A DNA stretch of 64,000 nt, from the NCBI GenBank assembly GCA_001414345.1, contig LLCB01000001.1:620001-684000 (forward strand). Reading direction: 5' to 3'. Origin of the DNA: Hymenoscyphus infarciens (lineage: Eukaryota; Ascomycota; Leotiomycetes; Helotiales; Helotiaceae). This document shows positions 9,995-22,472 of the stretch, piece by piece (the first letter of the stretch is position 1; each line of letters opens with the position of its first letter). The notes below the pieces were generated by a model that was not told the DNA's origin, searched no databases, and worked only from the letters and a program-made list of their open reading frames with translations. The position numbers and the translations under genes were made by a program.

Positions 9995-11725
9995 GATGGA
10001 GATGTGTGGATTTTGATAAGTGAAAAGATACCCCTGCGATGATACCCCTTAGATTGTACAGCAATACCTGATACCCAGAGCTTGTACGCAATGTACTACA
10101 TCCACTCTCAAGAAGATTTAGATGTTAGATTTTAAATAGTTTAGATTGTTTTTTCTTTTGAAAGAGATATGAAATTATAACATGTGATGTCTATGAAATA
10201 AAGGTGCATATATTCCGTTAACTAACTTAGCGCGTTAGCAATATTTAAGCTTATTAATATTCTAGACAAGGTAGAGAAATATATAATTCATCTTCTCTTA
10301 AGAATAGATCTCATAGATAGTAATCTAACTCTAACTGCTAACTACTAACTCTAACCTTAACCTTAGAAGCTATTTCTAAATTAACTCTTTAATATAAAAT
10401 AACTAAAAGAACTAAATTAGTAATTTACTTAAATAACGTTATAATCTAGAGAGAATATCTCTCTTAATCTCTTATAGTATTGAAATCGCTCTAAACTCTT
10501 TAAATAGTATAATTTAGATAGTAGATAACTATAAGTATAATAGATCTATTCTAAATATTATATTATTAGTGTTTTTAGTATATTTTAAGAGATTTAGATA
10601 CTTCGAGAGCTAGCCTTTTAAGTACTTACTTTTAAAGTATTTTAGTAGATATTTAGAAAGCGTTGATTATAGAATAGACATTATAGTTTTATCTATTTAC
10701 TTGTTTTATTTACTGTTTCTATTCTATCTACTAAGTAACGTAATCCTATCTAATTTACTTATAAAGAGGTTATTTACTTAGAAATGTAGATATATTAAAG
10801 TAGAGTTAGAGGCTAGATTTGCTATAAGAGTTTATCTTAGCGTATTAATAGAATAAAACTACTCTGATTTCTTATTAGATAACGTGTTATACGTGTCTAC
10901 TTACTATCTAAATTCCTAATTATTTCGAGATTATATAATAATCTAATATGTCTTTTACCTCTAAAGACATCGAGAAGTAGTAGCCGGTATCTAGAAGTTC
11001 ATAGTATATCCAGAGCTATATAGTAGATAAGTCTATGCCTTTTAAAAGAGTATATAGAATTATCTAGGTTAGATCCCGCGTTCTTAGATAGATTATATAG
11101 ATATCTAAAATAATATGAAAATACCTATATAAATAATAGAATACTAAACATAGCTAGTAATGATATAGCTAATAAACTGCTATATATAGCTTTACTTACT
11201 TATTACTACTACTCTTCCTTTTACCTTTACTGCTATTATATATAGCTTCCTCTCTCCTTTTATATAAATTTACTCTAACATTTTTCTTAGAGTTCACTCT
11301 AGTTACTCCTATTTGCTCCTCAGTTTTACTTACTCTAGAAGCTTAAATCTAGTTAATCTTTCTCTAGAAAAATCCATTTTTTTTAAAAAAAATTCCTCTC
11401 TAGAACGTTCCAAGAGAGGGTGTTCTGTAGAAAGTTTTACTAGAACCCCATCTAGATGCCGGTAACTGTGGAGAAGAAACTAGCAAGAATCACAACTCCC
11501 ACTTTGACCCCCCTAAACAAAGAAACCTAAGCGAGTCTCCCCACCTAAACAATGTCTTGTCTCAAAAGTGTACCCTACAACAAAGCACCAAACAAACAGA
11601 ATGATATCCTTGTTTCATCGACCAAGTAATAATCTACATATTATCCTCTCTCTCTCTCTCACACTCTTCAATTGTTCTTTTATTCCTTCCTAACCATCCT
11701 CTAACCTGCAAACGAAAATTTCAAA
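9995..11725. other. AT-rich RIPed spacer between two orphan genes
   Basis: From about 10210 to 11400 the sequence has RIP-like composition, with no domain I can read in any frame. The telomere-like array at 10324-10366 lies here. From about 11450 composition becomes normal and C/A-rich, including a (CT)n run near 11648-11662 just upstream of the next gene. Confidence 0.5.
10324..10366 (+). repeat. Telomere-like interstitial array, probably RIP-mutated (CCCTAA)n
   Basis: Seven consecutive units read TCTAAC, TCTAAC, TGCTAAC, TACTAAC, TCTAAC, CTTAAC, CTTAG. Fungal telomere C-strand repeats in this phase are CCTAAC; TCTAAC and CTTAAC each differ by one C to T. Two units carry an extra base. The array sits inside AT-rich, RIP-affected DNA. 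Confidence 0.4.
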
Positions 11726-12538
11726 ATGACAAACTTCAAACCCCATACCATCAAACCACACTATATCCTCCCCCTCAAACACACCAAACTACACAACACG
11801 GAAAACACCAAGGACCCACCAAGTATCGACAAACCAACAAATAAACCCAATTCAAAGCCACCAATCTCACCACAAAAAAGCACTCCCTCTTCACCACCCG
11901 GTCTAAGTTGCCTCAGCATCCTAATCAACAGCTCCGAAGACACCAACTCCGAAGACCCCATCTCCACCAACTCCACCAACTCCTCACCAGTCCTCAAGAA
12001 AAAAGAAGAGTCCTCCACCACAGAACCTCAAACTCCAACCCCCTCACCCCAACCCCCCTCAAAACCCATCTTTGAATTTGCCTCCCAAGAAACAATTTAC
12101 TCAGGACCCGGCCACAATCTCGCTGCCTCGACATGGTCAAATCAACATCCTCCTTCCCTCTCCTCTCGTCTTCCTCACCCACCCTCAAAATCTTACACAC
12201 TGATTTCTTCAGAGTCCGACGAGCTCATACCACACGCCGAAGAAGAAATATTTTCAGGTCTCGCTTTCGATCCAGAAGAGGAGGAGAAGAAGCGTTGGCA
12301 GGAAGTGTATGAGACTATTTTGGGACTTCCATATTACACATTTCCAAAGCGCATACCTCCCTTTCCTGTACGAGAGGACGAAGAAGACGAAGAGGAAGAG
12401 AGAGTCTACGAAGGTCTTGGACAAGAACAGGAAGGAGGTACGGGGATGGAAGTTGGGATTGGAGGCTTGATCGTACCGAGTGGTCAGAAGATGCAGATTC
12501 GTGAGATTCGGAGGCGGTGGGGGGAGTGGAGGTGGTAA
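11726..12538 (+). CDS. Hypothetical protein, 270 aa, low-complexity N-terminus
   Basis: Single open frame with a good start context (TTCAAAATGAC). Family not recognised. Residues 1-150 are dominated by T, S, P, N and K and are almost certainly disordered. The C-terminal 100 residues look more conserved: acidic EEEIFSGLAFDPEEEEKKRW, the segment ETILGLPYYTFPKRIPPF, an acidic stretch, and a basic-aromatic end (REIRRRWGEWRW). No signal peptide or cysteine pattern is visible. Like the genes at 9014 and 28860, the sense strand is C-rich in the first part and G-rich in the last third. It lies in a 1.3 kb island just before a 14 kb RIPed block. A downstream exon after the final codon (TGG TAA; GGTAAGTTCC is a good donor) cannot be excluded. 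Confidence 0.6.
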   Translation: MTNFKPHTIKPHYILPLKHTKLHNTENTKDPPSIDKPTNKPNSKPPISPQKSTPSSPPGLSCLSILINSSEDTNSEDPISTNSTNSSPVLKKKEESSTTEPQTPTPSPQPPSKPIFEFASQETIYSGPGHNLAASTWSNQHPPSLSSRLPHPPSKSYTLISSESDELIPHAEEEIFSGLAFDPEEEEKKRWQEVYETILGLPYYTFPKRIPPFPVREDEEDEEEERVYEGLGQEQEGGTGMEVGIGGLIVPSGQKMQIREIRRRWGEWRW

Positions 12539-12952
12539 GTTCCTTTATCCCCCTTTCTTTGTACCCTCGCGTGATTTTGGAAATGATGGGTTGTGTGTTG
12601 AAGTGCTGAGAGTGTTTGAGTAGGGTTGGGGATGATCTGGGTTGAGGAAGTCATGCTCTGATTAACGCTCTATAACGTATCCGACCGAACAGCTATAGCG
12701 AGATTAAATTTCAAGAGAGGCCTTGCCTTTTCAGAGGCTATGTAATCTAGAGCTTTGATTAACCTATTCTGCTAACTAATCAATAACTAATTTTTTACTA
12801 AGAAGTAAAAATAAAAAGACCTCTTTATATAATCTACTTCAAGGTTCTCTAGACTCGTAAACTCGCTATAGCTATTTAGATAGATATATTATAATTCTAA
12901 AATATAATTAAACTCTTTAAAAGAGTAAAAGAAGTAGAGATTTATATATCTT
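12539..12952. other. Gene flank passing into RIPed DNA
   Basis: Normal composition to about 12720, then AT-rich. No feature recognised. Confidence 0.4.
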
Positions 12953-13064
12953 TGTCACGGAAAAAGAGGGTCTTACGTGACCCCTTTTCTCTGTATATAT
13001 AGCAGAGTTTTCACCTCCTAAATTCAAGCTCCTTAGAGCGTTTTTAACCTAAAAATACGTTATA
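12953..13064 (+). repeat. TRIM-1 left LTR (112 bp)
   Basis: Direct repeat of 13706-13817. Contains CTTTTCTCTGTATATATAG and CTCCTTAGAGCGTTTTTAAC, shared with all four LTR copies in the window. Confidence 0.8.
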
Positions 13065-13705
13065 GTTATAAGCCCGGTTTATATATATAGTGTATTATAT
13101 TTATACTTATAGTATACTCTATAACATCTTCAACTTCTACTTACGTATTTAACGTTACCACGTATTTAGAACGCTCTCTGCTATCGGTTAGCATAACTAA
13201 CCCCCTCGATGCTTACTCTCGACAAGTACTCGAAAGCCCTACTACGAGTAGGTATACCTCTTCGGTAGCTTACTCTCGAAGAGCTTATATAAAGCCTAGC
13301 TACGAAGCTGGCCACCGCTACTCTCTAAGGTGCCTTTTTAAACTGGAAACCCTAAGAGGTGCTCGAAGATATATTCGAATTCGGAAGCCTAGTACTCTAC
13401 GAAGCTGGTACAAATATAATACTAACTATAAGCCACTATATTTACAAACGCTACCTACTATCTTTACTAAAGCCAGAGCTAATAACGTGCTAGAGTATAA
13501 GAGAGGAAGTTAGATAGAATCTAGGAGTGGGACTTTACTCTTAAGAATGCTATAGAATCGCTATTCAGGAGTTTAAAGTAATATATATAGCTTCGTAGGT
13601 TTCTCTATAGTAGGAATAGAGAGCGATATAGTTAAGAGGTTCTTTTGTAATCTAGTTTGAGTTTATAGGCCTAGGAAGCTATCGTTTTCCTAGACCTAAG
13701 AGGTA

Positions 13706-13817
13706 TATCACGGAAAAAGAGAGTCTTACGTAACCTCTTTTCTCTATATATATAGCAGAGTTTTCACCTTCTAAATTTAAGCTCCTTAGAGCGTTTTTAA
13801 CTCAAAAATACGTTATA
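13706..13817 (+). repeat. TRIM-1 right LTR (112 bp)
   Basis: Same length as the left LTR. Differences are mainly C/T and G/A transitions. Confidence 0.8.
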
Positions 13818-14241
13818 ATATTAGTATATTATATAAATAGCCTCGATTCTAGAACTATCTCCTAGGTATTAATTATAAATCTAATACTTATTTCAAAGAC
13901 TTTTAATAACCTTAGTATATATATAAACTACTTAAGTACTTAATTACTTAAATACTACTCTATTACTACTTAAGTAGTATAAAGAAAAGAATATAAATAA
14001 TAAGTAAGTTAAGAAGTTTAAACTAATTATATAATCTTTTCTAAAAGTCTAACTTATATATACTAAAAACCTAACTTAAAAAGCGTCTTCTAAGTACTAT
14101 TTATCTACTCTTTAACTTAAGACTTATAAGTTATATAAAATATATTTCTTCTTATCTCTTCTATCTCTTCTTTTCTTCCTTATTATATAAGAGAAGAGAA
14201 AACTCTCGCTTGATTTTAAAAAGAGAAGAGTTATTTATTTT
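13818..14241. other. AT-rich RIPed DNA, unclassified
   Basis: No domain or repeat border recognised between TRIM-1 and the outer Copia LTR. Confidence 0.4.
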
Positions 14242-14369
14242 TATAGATATAAGGTTAATAGAAGTAATACTAGTAATTAAAAGTATAGAGTAGAGAGTAT
14301 AAATAATCTAAGAGTAAGCTAACTCTAATTAAATAGTTATTATAAGAGTGAATCTCTAATATAATAATA
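14242..14369 (-). repeat. 3' LTR of the outer Copia (128 bp)
   Basis: Shares TATAGATATAAG, AAAAGTATAGAGTAGAGA and CTAAGAGTAAGCTAA with 25659-25840 but lacks an internal stretch of about 54 bp present there. Target duplication not resolved. Confidence 0.6.
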
Positions 14370-16257
14370 GACTCTCTATTTAAGATTTAGTATCTAAACT
14401 AGTATTTTATATAACTCTATCTATCTTCAATTTTTACTCTTCTTAAATAAGTACTTTTATAAGCTATAATAACTCTATAAACTTCTTATATTTATTACTT
14501 TTTAATATTTTAGTTAGTCTATCTACTTATATCTTTTCTATAAGTATATAATATAATTTAATAATACTCTTCTTTACGCTTTTATATATAAATTATTACT
14601 TATATATAAAGCGTTTTATACGTTAATATAATATAGAATTCTCTATAATTTATATAGCTTTATAGTAATTACTCTCTACTTAAACTTATAAGATATTCTT
14701 ATTATTATACTCTAATTCTAAGAGTAAAAACCGTACTTATATAACCTCTTTTACTACTTTAGTAATACTATAATATTCTAATTTAATTAAGTATAGTATA
14801 GTATATAATTATTTTTAGAATTAGTAAGTAATAATTCTCTCTCTTAAAAAGAAGATATATCTAGAAGTTGAGTTACTAGTATATAAGTAATTTATATAAC
14901 TAGTATTAGTATATGTTTTTAGTCTTTTTAGATCTAATCTTTTATATATAATCTACTAATCTTTTATTCCTTAGAAGTATTATAAAAGATACTTTATAGC
15001 TTAAATATACTATTATAAAGTATTAACTAAAAACTTTAATATTTATAATATTAAATATAATATATCTAAGTAAGTAAGAATAGTTATATAATTAGCTAAT
15101 TCTACTATTAATTAGTACTCTTTTATACTCTTTTAAAAGGCTTATTATATATTTAGAGTTTAAAAGAGTTATAACTAGATTATAATCTTCTATACTAAAA
15201 CGTTTAAGAACTTTTAAGATATAGATATCTTAATAAAGATATAGTTTCTTATTTTCTCTATTATATAAAACATATATTCTAAGAAAATCTCTAGCTAAGT
15301 CTAAGTTCTCTATTTAAAACTTTATATAAAGATTAGTTTTAACTTTATTAATATATTACTTTTTATCTACTATTAAGAAGTTATCTAAATATATATAAAT
15401 AATAACTCTTATAGCTTTATTTTAGTATATATAATAATCTACTACTAAGTATATAAATTCTATCTTCTTAAGTATCTTATATACTTTAGTTTACTAGAGC
15501 TAAGAGAATTATTTAAGACTATATAAGAACTTATTTAATTTAGCTACATATTTCTTAGAATTATATATAATACTATTCTTATTATATCTTAGAGAAATAT
15601 TATAATAAACTTCTCTATTAATCTCTCTATTTAGAAAAGTAGTAATAGTATCTATCTATTTAACTTTAAGATTATATATTATAGTAAGAGCTAATATAAT
15701 TCTCTTATTTTATAAATAAAGTAATAATTAATACTATACTCTTACTTAATACTATATATTATCTATCTTATCTTAAACTTTAAAATAACTAAATTAGTAT
15801 CTGTTTTATTATAATAAACGAAAAACTAATAGTAAGTACTCTTTAGTCTTTTAGTACTAACTTTTACTTAATAAGAGTCTAAGTCTTTTTATATATAAGT
15901 AACTCTATATATATTCTTATAGTATATCTCTACTCTTTAGAGTTTTCACTATTTAAGACGTTAATTAAAGTCTATAGAGTATTAGAAATTTATAGTATTA
16001 TTAAGATTAACTTTCTTAGTATAATCTTAATAAGTATTAATATATTTACTTAGTAGAAGAGTAGAATATATCTTTTAAGATTATTAAATTAGCTTATTAA
16101 CTTTAACTTTATTAAATCGTATATTCGAGAACCTTATAACTCTTTATAATTCTAGTATCTAAATTCGCTAAATATATAAACTTTTATAATCTATTAATAT
16201 ATCTTTCTAAGCGTATATAGTAGGCTTTTTACTTATAACTCTATCTTATACTATAAT

Positions 16258-16427
16258 TGTCGGTATATATTTAAGAGGTAAATAGCGATTCGGATTAGTA
16301 TACGTAAGTATACGTGTACTCGCTTAAAGACTACTTAAGTAGTTATCGTAGCTAGCTTTACTTAGTATATACGAACGATAATATAACTCTTTTTATATCG
16401 CTTTTATAACTATAAGTTATACTAATA
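16258..16427 (+). repeat. 5' LTR of the nested Copia (170 bp)
   Basis: Begins TGTCGGTATATATTTAAG, ends ATACTAATA (final TA expected from CA). Contains a near-palindrome around GTATACGTAAGTATAC. Confidence 0.85.
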
Positions 16428-19400
16428 CTAATTAGTAGATATATAGATTAGATACTTAGTTACTTCGTATATTTCTACTATAGGTATACTTATATAAAAG
16501 TAAACTTAATATTACTAGTAGACTCCTCTTCTTCGATTATAACTCCTTCTACTATTTAAAATTTCAATAACATACTATAAACGCTTCTTAATATAAGAAG
16601 TACTAATTACTAATACTAACCTTCTAACGTTATCCTAATAACTCCTCTAACCTCCTATTATCCTCCGAGACAATTTATACTCTCTAAGACACTTATTCAC
16701 TTAAAACCTAAATTCTCTTTTACTTACTAAGTAGAGTATAAACAGACTTTTAATAATATCCAAATTTAATTTAAATAATAATAATATCTATAACATCTAT
16801 AATATAATAGACACACTAGCACTGATTCCAACGACTTTAGAGGCTTTAACTTTAGCACTAAAACAAGCTCTAAAGCCAGCACCAAAGCCAAAGTTAATAT
16901 AGACAGAAGAGACGATTTTTACAGCCGAACGAGAAGAGGAGTATACTAAAAGAGAGAACAAAGACCTTCTTCTTTAAGACGAATTTTAAGTAGACTTTAA
17001 AAGATAGAATTAAAATAAATTCGCTAAAATCCACCGATCTACTACTACTAAGTTATAATAAACACTTTATAGAAGAGGTATATAGATTAAGATAAATAGA
17101 CATAAGATACTTATATCTTAAGTACTATATAATACTGCTACTAAGGTTAACTAAACTAAGTAGCTAGATAAAGACTTAAAAGATATAATATTAGTAGAAG
17201 CTAGTACTAAAGAATTAAGATCCTGTTATAAATATATAGTAGAATATACTAAAAGATAATAAAAGCTATAATAATAATAACTCTAATAATAATAACCTCT
17301 AGCTAAAAATATTACTCGAAATACCCGATCTAAGATAAAGGCTAGAAACGAAGCTTTATAAGCTTCTACTATATAATAATCTTCCTCTATATAATAATCT
17401 TCTACTATATAATAATAATAATAACAACTAACACCTTTAATAACTTTAATCCCGTCGCCTAAAAAGAAAGATCTAAGCAATCTAATACAACCTCTAATCT
17501 AACCTTTAAGTCTACTAAAAGATAACTAGACCTCCTTCTTTATATCCTATTAATTTAGTAAAGATACTAGTAGTAATAATTTCAATAATATCTCTAAGTA
17601 TCTAGAATATAATTAGTAATAAAATAATCCTAGTAGAAGACTACTAGTATAAATAAATACAGTATATTTTAAACTAGAGTTAACTTTATAAAATTCTTAA
17701 AAAGGTTAAGACTACTCTTATATATTAAGTACTTTTATAAAAGTATATAAGAACGATTAAAAGTATAGTAGAAAAGAAGATAACTTTATAATTAAAGTTA
17801 TAATATTTAAAGATATATATAAGAGAAGTAGAGTATTACTAGTAATTTACTCTCTTACCTTTCTTACTATACTAAAAAGCAACGCTTTAAATTACTTTTA
17901 TATTATACTTTTTAATAAAAATATTAATTAATCTTTTAAAGTTTTATCTATATCTATATAATAATACTTTAAAGATAAACTTTATAAAAGAGGCTAATTA
18001 TCTAAGTAGAATAATATTAATTTATAAGAGATAATATAAATATCTAGAACATTAACATCAAGCTCTTTTAAGAATATATTATTAAGACTTAATTTACTAA
18101 GATTTTCCCTCTTTATAGACTTTTATACTAATAGTTAATTTTTAAATAAGCTAATTTTAATATATAAAAAGGTCCTAAATTATACTATTATAATATTAAC
18201 CTTATCTTAAGACTCTTCGATTTCTAATACTATTACTCTTCTATAAAGTTTAATCTAATCCTATATAAAAGTCTACCTAGAAACAGTTATAAACAAAACT
18301 ATAATAACTAAGAGATACTTCTATAAAAGTAGATAATATAGTAATATAAACAAATTTAGTAATATAGATTAATATAAGAAGAAGAGAACATATTATATAT
18401 ATAGAAAGGATAACCATTTATCTTAGAATCATAGTTAAAAAGAGTAGAACCGTTACTTTACTAAATAGACTAATAAGAATTCTAGATACTTTAAAAGCAA
18501 GTAAGATAGATATACTAGAAAGGTATATAATATAAATATAGTATATACTTAAGGTACCTAAAAGGAAGAGATATTAGAGACACTTTATACTATCGCTCTA
18601 TTAAAAGAAGATAGTCACTTATTAGATACTAGTTTAGACAAAGAAGTTATCTATTATAATATTACTTCTATAAGATTTATTAACAATTTAAATACTAAAT
18701 AACTTACTATAAATTTAATAAGTTTAGTATAAAGATATACTATTAATAAATATATCCTATAAAACCTAAATAACTTAAATAACACTTCTAATATTATATA
18801 TAAATTTATAAAGAAAGTGTTTATAATAATAGCTAAAAGATATATAAAAGAAAACTTCTTTAATATAATAATTAATACTAGAGTAACTTAAAAGTTAAGT
18901 ATAAGATATAACTAATATCTTATATATATTAGACTTATTAAAAGCATCTTAATTAATAAAGAAACAAAGAGTTAATTTAATATCTAGTTTAATAAGAGAT
19001 ATACTCTATCTTTAAGATTAATAATAATTAATATATTAATTAAAAAAGCTAAATTCTATATAGTATAATCTAATACCTTTTTCATCTTTTATATTAATAA
19101 TATAAATAACCTAAATATTACTCTAAATAATCTTTAAAACACACTTATCTAAAAGAATAAGAAAGGATTAAAAATTAAAAGGTTCTCTATTATATAATAA
19201 TTTAGATATCCTTTTCTACTCTAAGATAAAGCTATATATAACTTTATATAAGAGTACCTGACATTTCTTATAAATATTAATATTTAATAACTTTATAAGC
19301 GATTTAGCTACCTATTAGTACTAAGATTATAACGTATACTAGAAAGAGCTAGATATTATATTAACTAAGATATCCTTTAACATCTTGCTAAATTTTATAA

Positions 19401-22302
19401 ATATTATTAAAAGCATAGAAGTTTACTTAGCTAATTTAAGTTTACCTTTTATAATAACCTTAAATTTAATTATAGTATTTTAATTAATACTTTCTTTCTT
19501 AATAAATAGGTAGTCTTATACTATATAGACAAAGTAATAAGGTATTAAGTAAGTAACTTTTTACTAAATATAAAAACAACAACTATATAAAAGGTCTTCT
19601 AAAGATATTAGATTAATATATATCTTAGACCTTTTAATTATATTATTATAAATACTAGAATAAACTTTATCAAAAAGGACTTTGTATACTCTACTACTAG
19701 AATAGGTACTATAGTAAAAACTATACCAGTTAAGACACATAATTTAATTAGTATAGTAGAACAATATTATAGACTAATTTAATAAGTATATAATATTATA
19801 TATAAATAAGAGCCTTATCTCTTACAAAGTTTAACACTTTAAATAGCTTTTAAAGTAATCAACAATATAGTAGGCTTAAATAGTCTAGTCTCTACTCTAT
19901 TAGTATATAGAGTATATACTCGAATAACTGTATATAACGTACCTTTGTAACTAATTTCTATAAGGTTAGAGACCTATAAAAAGGCTACTTAAGAAGTATA
20001 AAAGTAGATTATATTCTACTAAGTTAAAGAAGCTCTTAATATATAAAATAGACTAATTAACTAAGTTAAAGACTTACTCTTAAATTTAAACGTTTTAGTA
20101 TAGAGAGAGTATATAAAGTCTTAGATAAAACCTTTTATCTTTTAAGAAATTAAGAATAAGAACTATATTATAGTACTACTAAGTAGTTCTATAAAGTTTT
20201 AATCTATAGTTATAAAGCTATACTTTATTAAAACTTCTAAAACTTTTAGAATAATACTAGTAACTAAGGAAGTTTCTAGTATAACACTGTCTAAAACAAT
20301 ACTATAACCTTATAAAAAAGAAGGAACTTTTAAGTAATAAAGTAGACAAGATATTAAATAATACTCGCCTTTCTCTTAATACTAACTTCGATAATTATAG
20401 ATCTACTAGAATACTAATATTCTAGAAACTATACTAGAACCTCTTTAGAAGCGTAGATATAGATAGCTCTAAAAGTATCTAAAGCCTCTAAGTAATATCA
20501 AAGTATTATTCTAGTAGTTAGACACTTTTATTAACAATATCAACTATATTACTCTTAAAGATATTAAAACTTTTCTTACTAATTTAAGCGAACTTTATAA
20601 TATTAAAGTCTTTATAGCTAATAATAGTATAATATATATTAAATTATAATAAAAGGAGATTAATAGATTAACTAATCGTAGTGTTTTTAAGATTATTACC
20701 TAGAAAGAATTACCTCCTAATACTAGAATATTTAGATTACGCTTTATAAACAATATCAAGTTTAAGAGTATAATACTTACTTTTATAAAGTTAAGATTAA
20801 TAATCTAAATATATAATAATATTAAAAAGTTACTAATACTTACTTAAGCACTTATAATTTAAAGAGTAAGCTAGAGAATAATCCTTATACTTATTATAAT
20901 ACTTCTAGATTTACAAGTATTTATTTAAGATATTATATAAGTATATATATAATCTTTAACTAACTTAAATTAGAAATTCTTTATATACTCTTCTAAAGGT
21001 TATTCTTAATAAGAAGATATATTCTTTAAAGTAATTAGGCTATTATATAGTATTCTAGAAGCTAGTAATTATTAGTTTATAATATACTATAAACACTAAA
21101 TTCTAAGGCTTATAATAGAACAGTTAATATTTAACCTCTATCTTTTATATACTAAGTTATACTAATATAACGAGCAAGTAAAGTTAGATACCTCTTTTAG
21201 TATAATAGGCCTTTAAACTAATAATACTCTTATACTCGCTAATAACGCTTTTACTAATAAAGAAGAGCTTACTATTAACGAAGCTAGATTTATATCTAAG
21301 AAGAGAGAAGAGCTTACTATTAACTATCTAATCAAATTTAATAGAGAGCTAATTACTAAGTATTATAACAGCTCTATATCTCTTACTTAGAATTATATAA
21401 AATACTTAGATTTAGTATAAAAGGCTCTATCTAAGATATCTAATATAAAAGAGACATTATATATAGTAGATACTAAAGATTAATATATTACGTAACGTAC
21501 TAGAGAGGTATACTTAGCTATAGTATCCTAGCCTAAGGCTACTTTTGACTTATTATATACTACTTAAACTATTAATTCTTAAGATAATAATATTTTACTT
21601 CTTAATAAGCGAATTTAATAGTAAATTAATAATTTCTTAAAAGAACTTAAATTCGTTAAATTAGATAAATCTTCTCTAAAGTTATACGCTTTTACTAATA
21701 GATTATTTACTAATAATAAGAACTTATTATTATAAATTAATTACGTTATTACTCTTATAGACAAAGATAATAATACTAATATCTTATATTAGTCTTCTAC
21801 TAAATGTAAGAGAGTTACTCGTAGTATTTTAATATTAGAATTATATATAATAAGCTCTAGATTTAACGCCGCGGCTTTAATAAAATCGACTTTTGAAAGC
21901 ATCTTAGGATTTAAGGTACTACTTATAGTATATATCGATTTAAAGTCTATTTATAAATATATAGCTAAATTAAGTATAACTAAGGAGAAACGACTAATAA
22001 TTAATATTATATATTTATAAGAAGTATATAAATTAAGAGAGATTAATAAGATTAAATAGATTAATAGTAAGAGTAATCTTATAGATGCTATAACTAAAAA
22101 GAGTTACTATAATACTCTACAAAAGTTAATTGATACTAATAAGCTAGATATTAACCTTATAGAATAGGTAGAACGAAATAAGAGACTAAAATAGAGCCTT
22201 CTTATTAGTTAAGAATAGGGAATAGAGAGCTCTAATTAGTTAGATTAGATATATGATTTTTAATAGTTTTAAGTAACTTCTATTATTTTAAAGAAGTACT
22301 AG

Positions 22303-22472
22303 TGTTAGTATATATTTAAGAGGTAAATAGCGATTTAGATTAGTATACGTAGGTATACGTGTACTCGCTTAGAGGCTACTTAAGTAGTCATCGTAGCTAG
22401 CTTTACTCGGTATATACGAACGATAATACAACTCTTTTTATATCGCTTTTATAATCATAAGTTATACTAATA
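22303..22472 (+). repeat. 3' LTR of the nested Copia (170 bp)
   Basis: Same length and ends as 16258-16427, followed by the target duplication ATAAT. Confidence 0.85.

Larger units (their letters stand above)
12953..13817 (+). mobile_element. TRIM-1: miniature LTR element, 865 bp
   Basis: Flanked by two direct repeats of exactly 112 bp. The left repeat begins TGTCACGG and the right TATCACGG (G to A by RIP); both end ATACGTTATA. Directly after the left LTR comes GTTATAAGCCC, a match to the initiator tRNA-Met anticodon arm with one RIP-type change. The right LTR is preceded by a purine-rich CTAAGAGG. The internal part of about 640 bp has no coding frame, as expected for a terminal-repeat retrotransposon in miniature that is moved by another element. 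The flanks ATCTT and ATATT are an imperfect 5-bp duplication. A second copy is at 37031-37883. Confidence 0.75.
16258..22472 (+). mobile_element. Nested Ty1/Copia retrotransposon relic, 6.2 kb, complete ends
   Basis: Bounded by two 170-bp LTRs and a perfect 5-bp target duplication ATAAT (16253-16257 and 22473-22477). Plus-strand reading, ignoring RIP stops, gives a protease-like DSHLLDTS (about 18610). The RT block at 20929-21110 resembles D-[VI]-T-Q-A-Y-V-Q-S and ends R-L-L-Y-S-I-L-E-A-S-N-Y. The catalytic region at 21214-21240 corresponds to the Q-T-D-D-T-L form found in one group of fungal Copia elements. The RNase H and C-terminal end at 21935-22180 reads EKRLIINI, NLIDAITK and LIDTNKLD. 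It was inserted in opposite orientation into an older Copia. Its two LTRs differ mainly by C/T and G/A, so RIP acted after insertion. No intact frame remains. Confidence 0.9.

Noticed and set aside
17283..17480. Minus-strand open frame of 65 codons rich in tyrosine
   Set aside because: It is produced by TAATAATAA-type simple sequence inside the gag region of the RIPed nested Copia; no start context or domain.
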